DNA of 64,000 nt from an alpha proteobacterium SCGC AAA288-N07 (GTDB lineage Bacteria; Pseudomonadota; Alphaproteobacteria; Pelagibacterales; Pelagibacteraceae), in assembly GCA_000513055.1 (NCBI GenBank), contig AZYB01000002.1, positions 16,585 through 80,584 of the forward strand, given 5' to 3'. The notes under the pieces were generated by a model. It was not told the origin of the DNA. It saw only the letters and a list, made by a program, of their open reading frames with translations, and made no database searches. Below, in pieces: positions 58,423-64,000 of the stretch. Numbering within the stretch: the first letter of the stretch is position 1; every line of letters begins with the position of its first letter. The translations under genes and the position numbers were made by a program.

Positions 58423-58787
58423 TTCAAGTTCATACAGAATTATTTGTTGCAGATAATACTGGTGCAAAAAAAATTGAATGCATCAAAGTTTTAGGTGGAT
58501 CAAAGAGAAGATATGCATCAATTGGTGATATAATTACAGTTAGCGTTAAGGAAGCAATTCCAAAGGGAAAAGTAAAAAAGGGATCAGTACACAGAGCAGT
58601 TATAGTTAGAACTAAACAAGGAATTTTCAGAAATGATGGTTCAAAAGTTAAATTTGATAATAACGCAGCAGTACTAACTGATGAAAAGGGGGAGCCACTG
58701 GGAACAAGAATTTTTGGCCCAGTTACAAGAGAATTAAGATTAAAAGGGCAAATGAAAATTATTTCACTTGCACCTGAAGTTTTGTAA
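58419..58787 (+). CDS. rplN: 50S ribosomal protein L14
   Basis: [37 protein letters not shown]. Confidence 0.97.
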   Translation: MIQVHTELFVADNTGAKKIECIKVLGGSKRRYASIGDIITVSVKEAIPKGKVKKGSVHRAVIVRTKQGIFRNDGSKVKFDNNAAVLTDEKGEPLGTRIFGPVTRELRLKGQMKIISLAPEVL

Positions 58788-58790
58788 TTT

Positions 58791-59048
58791 ATGAAATTAA
58801 AGAAAGGAAATTTAGTAAAAATAATAACAGGAAAAGATAAAAATAAATCAGGAGAAATTATTGAAATAAAGAATAAATTGAATAAAGCAAAGGTGAAAGG
58901 TGTAAATATAGTTAAAAAACATTTAAAAGCTACGAAAGAAAAAAAGGGAGGAATTATTTCTAAAGAAAATTTTATTCATTTATCGAATTTAACAATAATA
59001 GAAAATAAGAAAGATAAAACTAAAATAGAAAAAATTGATAAAAAATGA
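58791..59048 (+). CDS. rplX: 50S ribosomal protein L24
   Basis: [33 protein letters not shown]. Confidence 0.94.
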   Translation: MKLKKGNLVKIITGKDKNKSGEIIEIKNKLNKAKVKGVNIVKKHLKATKEKKGGIISKENFIHLSNLTIIENKKDKTKIEKIDKK

Positions 59049-59599
59049 ATCCAAGATTAAAAGAACTATATTATTCTAAAGTACAGGTTGATTTAGCAAA
59101 AAAACTTTCACTAAAGAATAAATTAATGAGTCCTAAATTTGAAAAAGTTATTATCAACATGGGTTTGGGCACAGATGGAAATGATAAAAAAATTTTGAAA
59201 TCTTATTCAGAGGATATTGCTATGATAACTGGACAAAAACCATTCGTAACAAAATTTAAAAAATCTATTTCAAATTTTAAAACAAGAAAAGATACTACTG
59301 CTGGACTAAAAGTAACTTTAAGAAAAAATAAAATGTACGAATTCATAGATAGGCTAGTTAACACCGCACTGCCAAGAATAAAAGATTTTAGAGGATTAAA
59401 CCCAGTAAGTTTTGATAAGTTTGGAAATTATTCTTTTGGAATAAAAGAACATGTTGTTTTTTTAGAAGTTAACTTTGATAAGGTTGAAAAAATACGCGGT
59501 CTTGATGTTACAATTGTAACAAGTTGTACTAACAAGAAACATACTTTAGCTTTGTTAGAAGAGTTTAATTTTCCTTTTAACAAAGAAAAAAAAAATTAA
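59045..59599 (+). CDS. rplE: 50S ribosomal protein L5
   Basis: [27 protein letters not shown]. Confidence 0.96.
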   Translation: MNPRLKELYYSKVQVDLAKKLSLKNKLMSPKFEKVIINMGLGTDGNDKKILKSYSEDIAMITGQKPFVTKFKKSISNFKTRKDTTAGLKVTLRKNKMYEFIDRLVNTALPRIKDFRGLNPVSFDKFGNYSFGIKEHVVFLEVNFDKVEKIRGLDVTIVTSCTNKKHTLALLEEFNFPFNKEKKN

Positions 59600-59610
59600 G
59601 TTAAATATAT

Positions 59611-59916
59611 ATGGCAAAAAAAAGTACAGTTAATAGAAATAAAAAAAGAATTGCATTAAATTTAAAATTTGCAAGCAAAAGGAAAAACTTAAAAAACATA
59701 GTTATGAACAGAAAACTAAGCTTAAAAGAAAGATTTGCTGCCCAAATGAAATTGTCAAAGTTGCCAAGAAATTCAGCTAAAATTAGAATTAAAAATAGAT
59801 GTGAGATTACCGGAAGATCGCATGCAGTTTATAGAAAATTAAAAATTTCAAGAATAACTTTAAGAGAACTAACTTTAGAAGGGAAAGTTCCTGGAATGGT
59901 AAAATCAAGTTGGTAA
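59611..59916 (+). CDS. rpsN: 30S ribosomal protein S14 (no zinc CxxC motifs)
   Basis: [33 protein letters not shown]-term GMVKSSW. Confidence 0.95.
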   Translation: MAKKSTVNRNKKRIALNLKFASKRKNLKNIVMNRKLSLKERFAAQMKLSKLPRNSAKIRIKNRCEITGRSHAVYRKLKISRITLRELTLEGKVPGMVKSSW

Positions 59917-59932
59917 TAAAGAAAGGAATATT

Positions 59933-60331
59933 ATGAGTTTTACAGACCCAATAGGAGATATGATATCAAGAATTAGAAATGGTCAAATGAGATCACTTGT
60001 TAAAGTTGAAATGCCTGCCTCATCATTTAAAGGTAAAATTTTAGAAGTACTTAAAAGAGAAGGTTTTATTTTAAATTATACTTTAGAAAAAACTGATAAA
60101 ACGAAAACAAAATTTTTAATTGACTTAAAGTATAATTCTGGTTCACCGGTGATAAATTATATAGAAAGAATTTCTAAACCTGGAAGAAGATTTTATTCAA
60201 GTGCTCAAAGTATTCCAAAAATAAAAAATGGATTAGGTATAGCAATTCTTTCTACACCCAAAGGAGTAATGACTGATTTAGAGGCGAGAAAATCCAAAGT
60301 TGGCGGTGAAATTATTTGCAAGGTATTTTAA
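59933..60331 (+). CDS. rpsH: 30S ribosomal protein S8
   Basis: DPIGDMISRIRNGQ, LGIAILSTPKGVMTDLEARKSKVGGEIICKVF. Confidence 0.96.
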   Translation: MSFTDPIGDMISRIRNGQMRSLVKVEMPASSFKGKILEVLKREGFILNYTLEKTDKTKTKFLIDLKYNSGSPVINYIERISKPGRRFYSSAQSIPKIKNGLGIAILSTPKGVMTDLEARKSKVGGEIICKVF

Positions 60332-60870
60332 TGTCAAAAATAGGTAAAAAGAAAATTTTAATTCCCAAAGAGGTAAGTGTAGCAATTAATGGAGATATAC
60401 TTGATATCAAGGGATCAAATGGTAGCAAGAAAATTAATCTTGATACAAAAATCTTTGAAGTAAATATAAATAAAAATAATGAATTATCAATTAAACCGAA
60501 AAATAAAAATGATGATATTAAAAGAATATGGGGTATGAATCGAAGTCTTTTAAATAATGCCGTCATTGGAGTTAATAAGGGTTATGAGAAAATTTTAGAA
60601 ATGACAGGAGTTGGTTACAGAGCAGCCTTAAAAGGTAATAATTTGAATTTACAATTAGGTTTTAGTCATGATATCAATTTTGAAATTCCTAAGGATGTAA
60701 AAATTTCTGTAGAGAAACAAACAATAATTAAAATCTATGGGTCTGATAAGCAACAAGTTGGTATGATAGCATCAGAAATAAAGTCATTTCGACCATCTGA
60801 GCCGTATAAAGGGAAGGGTATAAAAGAAAAAAATGAATATATACTCCGCAAGGAAGGAAAAAAGAAATAA
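60331..60870 (+). CDS. rplF: 50S ribosomal protein L6
   Basis: MSKIGKKKILIPKEV start at 60331; SFRPSEPYKGKGIKEKNEYILRKEGKKK. Confidence 0.95.
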   Translation: MSKIGKKKILIPKEVSVAINGDILDIKGSNGSKKINLDTKIFEVNINKNNELSIKPKNKNDDIKRIWGMNRSLLNNAVIGVNKGYEKILEMTGVGYRAALKGNNLNLQLGFSHDINFEIPKDVKISVEKQTIIKIYGSDKQQVGMIASEIKSFRPSEPYKGKGIKEKNEYILRKEGKKK

Positions 60871-60872
60871 AA

Positions 60873-61229
60873 ATGAAATTAGATAAAATAATAAAAAAAA
60901 AAATAAGAATAAGAAATAAATTAAAAAAGGTAAATAAAAATAACAAATTAAGATTAACTGTAGACAAATCATCAAAAAATATTTCTGCTCAAATAATTGA
61001 TGATATAAATAATAAAACATTAGTTGCTGCCTCTTCATTAGAAAAAGATATTAAAAAAATCAATAAAACGAAAAAATCAGATTTATCATTATTTGTTGCT
61101 GAAACACTTGCAAAAAGAGCAATTAAACAAAATATTACTAAAGTATATTTTGATAGAGGTTATTATAAGTATCATGGAAGAGTTAAATTATTAGCGGACA
61201 CTTTAAGAAAAAATGGTTTGGAGTTTTAA
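60873..61229 (+). CDS. rplR: 50S ribosomal protein L18
   Basis: RLTVDKSSKNISAQIIDD, FDRGYYKYHGRVKLLADTLRKNGLEF. Confidence 0.95.
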   Translation: MKLDKIIKKKIRIRNKLKKVNKNNKLRLTVDKSSKNISAQIIDDINNKTLVAASSLEKDIKKINKTKKSDLSLFVAETLAKRAIKQNITKVYFDRGYYKYHGRVKLLADTLRKNGLEF

Positions 61230-61232
61230 TAA

Positions 61233-61733
61233 ATGGAAAAAAAAGAACTAAAAGAAAAATTAATTTATATAAATCGTATTACAAAAGTTGTTAAGGGAGG
61301 AAGAAGATTTGCCTTTTCAGCCCTTATGGTTGTTGGGGACCAATTTGGAAAATTAGGTGCTGCTCATGCTAAATCTAAACAAATTACAGATGCAATTAAA
61401 AAAGCTTCTGATTTAGCTAAAAGAAGACTAGTCCACATTCCACTTAAAGAAGGAAGAACATTACATCATGATGTTGTAATAAAAAAAGGATCGGGGAAAG
61501 TTATATTAAGGTCTGCTCCAAAAGGAACAGGAATTATTGCAAGTGGCGCAATAAGAGCAGTATGTGAAGTGGCAGGTATAAAAGACATTGTAGCTAAATC
61601 ATTAGGATCATCAAATTCTCACAATGTAGTAAGAGCCTGTATGAAAGGATTGACAAGTCAATTTTCGCCAAAAAGTATTTCTTATTTGCGTGGAAAAAAA
61701 ATTTCAGAAACAACTGCAAAAGTGAATAAATGA
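61233..61733 (+). CDS. rpsE: 30S ribosomal protein S5
   Basis: INRITKVVKGGRRFAFSALMVVGD. Confidence 0.97.
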   Translation: MEKKELKEKLIYINRITKVVKGGRRFAFSALMVVGDQFGKLGAAHAKSKQITDAIKKASDLAKRRLVHIPLKEGRTLHHDVVIKKGSGKVILRSAPKGTGIIASGAIRAVCEVAGIKDIVAKSLGSSNSHNVVRACMKGLTSQFSPKSISYLRGKKISETTAKVNK

Positions 61734-62185
61734 ATTTAAATACATTAAATTATAAAGTTAAAAGCAAAAAAATTAGACCTGGTAGAGGCATTGGTTCAGG
61801 AAAGGGTAAAACCTGTGGACGAGGTCATAAAGGCCAGAAAGCTCGTTCTGGAGTAGCTATTAAAGGTTTTGAAGGAGGTCAAATGCCTTTGTATAGAAGA
61901 CTTCCTAAGAGGGGTTTTAACTCTATAAAAAAAAATAATATTGTAAGTTTAAATCTCGATCAACTACAAAAATATATTACTAAAGGAAAATTAAACAGTA
62001 AAAGCACTATTAATTTAAGTGAACTTAAAAAGAATAAAATATTAAAAAATAATGTAGATAAAATAAAATTGTTAGGTGGTGGTGATATAAAAGATAAAAT
62101 AAAAATTGAAGTTGATTTTATTTCAAAATCTGCAAAAGAAAAAATAGAAAAAAATGGTAGTTCAATAAAATTAACTACAAAATAA
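61730..62185 (+). CDS. rplO: 50S ribosomal protein L15
   Basis: RPGRGIGSGKGKTCGRGHKGQKARSG, GFEGGQMPLYRRLPKRGF. Confidence 0.96.
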   Translation: MNLNTLNYKVKSKKIRPGRGIGSGKGKTCGRGHKGQKARSGVAIKGFEGGQMPLYRRLPKRGFNSIKKNNIVSLNLDQLQKYITKGKLNSKSTINLSELKKNKILKNNVDKIKLLGGGDIKDKIKIEVDFISKSAKEKIEKNGSSIKLTTK

Positions 62186-62205
62186 ATTTAAATAAGGATA
62201 TTTTA

Positions 62206-63489
62206 ATGGTTGATGCAACTTCTCAAACTAAAGATTTAAAGAGTCGCATCATTTTTACAATTATAATTTTATCGATTTATAGACTAGGTACATTCATACC
62301 TATTCCTGGTATAGATCCTCACTCTTTACAGGAAGTTATGAGCTCTAATCAAAGAGGTTTACTAGGAATGTTTAACGTATTTGCAGGAGGTGCTATTGCA
62401 CGTATGGCCATTTTTGCTTTAGGAATTATGCCATATATTTCATCTTCAATTATTGTACAGTTATTAACTGGTATTTCAGATTACTTCAAAAATCTTAAAA
62501 ACCAAGGTGAAATAGGGAGAAAAAAAATTACTCAAATTACTAGATATGGAACAGTTTTATTAGCAACTATCCAAGGTTATGGATTGTCAGTTGGTTTAGA
62601 GTCAGCTGAAAATTTAGTAATTAACCCTGGATTTTTTTTTAGAATTAGTACAGTGATTACAATAGTAGCCAGTACAATGTTTTTAATGTGGTTAGGCGAA
62701 CAAATTACACAAAGAGGCATTGGTAATGGAATTTCTCTAATTATATTTTCCGGTATCGTTGCAGAGATACCAAGGGCACTTGTTACAACTTTTGAACTAG
62801 GTAGAACTGGCGCAATTTCATCAGCAATGATCATTTTTATACTATTATTATTGATAGCTACAATTCTTTTTATTGTATTTATGGAGAGAGCTTTAAGAAA
62901 AATATTAATTAACTATCCCAAAAAGCAAATGGGAGGTAAAATATATGGAGGTGAATCTTCTCATTTACCATTAAAAATTAATTCTGCTGGTGTAATACCT
63001 GCCATTTTTGCTTCTGCTTTATTGTTGCTACCAATTACATTTTCAAATTTTACTTTTTCACAAAATGAAATATTTTTAAATATATCTTCTCTTTTTTCAC
63101 AAGGAAAACCTCTTTATATGGTTTTATATGGATCAGGTATTATCTTTTTTACTTTTTTTTATACATCAATAGTTTTTAATCCGCATGAAACCGCTGAAAA
63201 TTTAAGAAAATATGGTGGTTATATACCGGGAATTAGACCAGGTGAAAGTACAGCTTTATATATAGATAATATATTAACTAAACTTACAACTATTGGAGCA
63301 TTATATTTAGCCCTAGTTTGTTTAATGCCAGAATTCCTAATAGCCAAATATCCAATTCCATTTTATTTAGGTGGTACATCGATATTGATTGTTGTAATTG
63401 TCGCAATGGATACAGTTACCCAAGTACAAACTAGATTGATGAGTGTTCAGTATCAATCGTTGATTAAAAAAGCTAAATTTGGAAAATAA
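62206..63489 (+). CDS. secY: protein translocase subunit SecY
   Basis: YRLGTFIPIPGIDPHSL, LGIMPYISSSIIVQLLT, PHETAENLRKYGGYIPGIRPGE. Confidence 0.97.
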   Translation: MVDATSQTKDLKSRIIFTIIILSIYRLGTFIPIPGIDPHSLQEVMSSNQRGLLGMFNVFAGGAIARMAIFALGIMPYISSSIIVQLLTGISDYFKNLKNQGEIGRKKITQITRYGTVLLATIQGYGLSVGLESAENLVINPGFFFRISTVITIVASTMFLMWLGEQITQRGIGNGISLIIFSGIVAEIPRALVTTFELGRTGAISSAMIIFILLLLIATILFIVFMERALRKILINYPKKQMGGKIYGGESSHLPLKINSAGVIPAIFASALLLLPITFSNFTFSQNEIFLNISSLFSQGKPLYMVLYGSGIIFFTFFYTSIVFNPHETAENLRKYGGYIPGIRPGESTALYIDNILTKLTTIGALYLALVCLMPEFLIAKYPIPFYLGGTSILIVVIVAMDTVTQVQTRLMSVQYQSLIKKAKFGK

Positions 63490-63492
63490 TTA

Positions 63493-63905
63493 ATGAATCT
63501 AATAATGTTTGGTTCCCCGGGCGCGGGGAAAGGCACTCAATCAAATAAGATAATAAATGATTTTGATTTGAAGCAAGTATCTACAGGAGATTTATTAAGA
63601 AATGAGATTAAACTCCAAACTAATATAGGTAAAAAAGCTGAACCAATTATAAGTAGCGGTGGATTGGTATCAGATGATATAGTCAACTCATTAATTGAAA
63701 AAAATATTTCATATCATAATAATTTTAAAGGACTTATTTTTGACGGATATCCAAGAACAATGCCACAAGTTTATAGCTTAGAAAAATCACTAAAAAAATT
63801 TAATCAAAAAATTTCACTAGTAATTAGTTTAACTATTGAAAAAAACGTTATTTTAAAACGAATTAATGGTAGAATTATTTGCACCAAGTGTACTAAAATA
63901 TTTAA
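63493..63905 (+). CDS. adk: adenylate kinase, truncated at a chimeric junction near 63906-63915 (tracked ORF end 63945 is artificial)
   Basis: MNLIMFGSPGAGKGTQSNKI, STGDLLRNEI, FDGYPRTMPQ, RIICTKCTKIFNIYF; the following bases belong to an inverted copy of rplC. Confidence 0.92.
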
Positions 63906-64000
63906 TATTTACTTTTATTATCTTTTGTCTCTTCCTGTTTTTTAGTTAACTCTTTGTTTTCTTTTGTTCTTGAAGACGTTTCCTTTTCCACGTCCATTGT
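63906..64000 (-). repeat. 95 bp exact inverted copy of rplC 3' end (54388-54482)
   Basis: 63906-64000 tatttacttttattatc...ccacgtccattgt is the reverse complement of 54388-54482 acaatggacgtgg...gataataaaagtaaata. Confidence 0.96.

Noticed and set aside
60728-61038. Minus-strand Leu/Phe-rich ORFs over rplF/rplR
   Set aside because: They arise from antisense of Lys-rich AT codons and mimic membrane proteins.
63906-63945. Novel adk C-terminus YYLLSLPVF
   Set aside because: It is encoded by the inverted rplC fragment and is not a real protein end.

Overview
AT-rich bacterial chromosome segment. Gene content and order suggest an alphaproteobacterium, probably SAR11/Pelagibacterales-like (inference, no phylogeny run). 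Left to right it contains: a truncated nonulosonic-acid (PseI/NeuB) cluster with a built-in acyl carrier protein, AMP ligase and PseG-like fusion (1-3973); xthA/erpA; a housekeeping run dgt-argS-(small TM protein)-nagZ-scpAB-tatABC-serS-yajC-secDF; puuD-like, uvrA, ssb, gyrA, coaD, a cyclophilin and tgt; tRNA-Lys, a MORN-repeat protein, a B12-binding radical SAM protein, an M48 peptidase with a Tat/lipobox-like leader, DUF502, recG and sdhE; tRNA-Ser; a small glycan/membrane island (31.6-36.8 kb); rlmB; tRNA-Tyr, tRNA-Gly, tuf, tRNA-Trp, secE, nusG, rplKAJL, rpoBC; then str-S10-spc (rpsL to secY) and the 5' part of adk. Two observations stand out. (1) The last 95 bp (63906-64000) are an exact reverse complement of 54388-54482 (3' end of rplC) and cut off adk. 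This is best read as a chimeric junction, and the 'adk' ORF C-terminus is artificial. (2) At least six genes (argS, nagZ, serS, recG, rplD, an FkbM-like methyltransferase) are split by what looks like one extra base in a poly-A/T run, and a seventh locus (membrane protein, 31.6-33.5 kb) is also broken at homopolymers. Several of these genes are normally essential, so consensus indel error or transcriptional slippage is more likely than real pseudogenization. The most biologically interesting locus is the translationally coupled synthase-ACP-ligase-PseG/acyltransferase-like cluster at the left edge. I saw no CRISPR array, rRNA, IS element or prophage.
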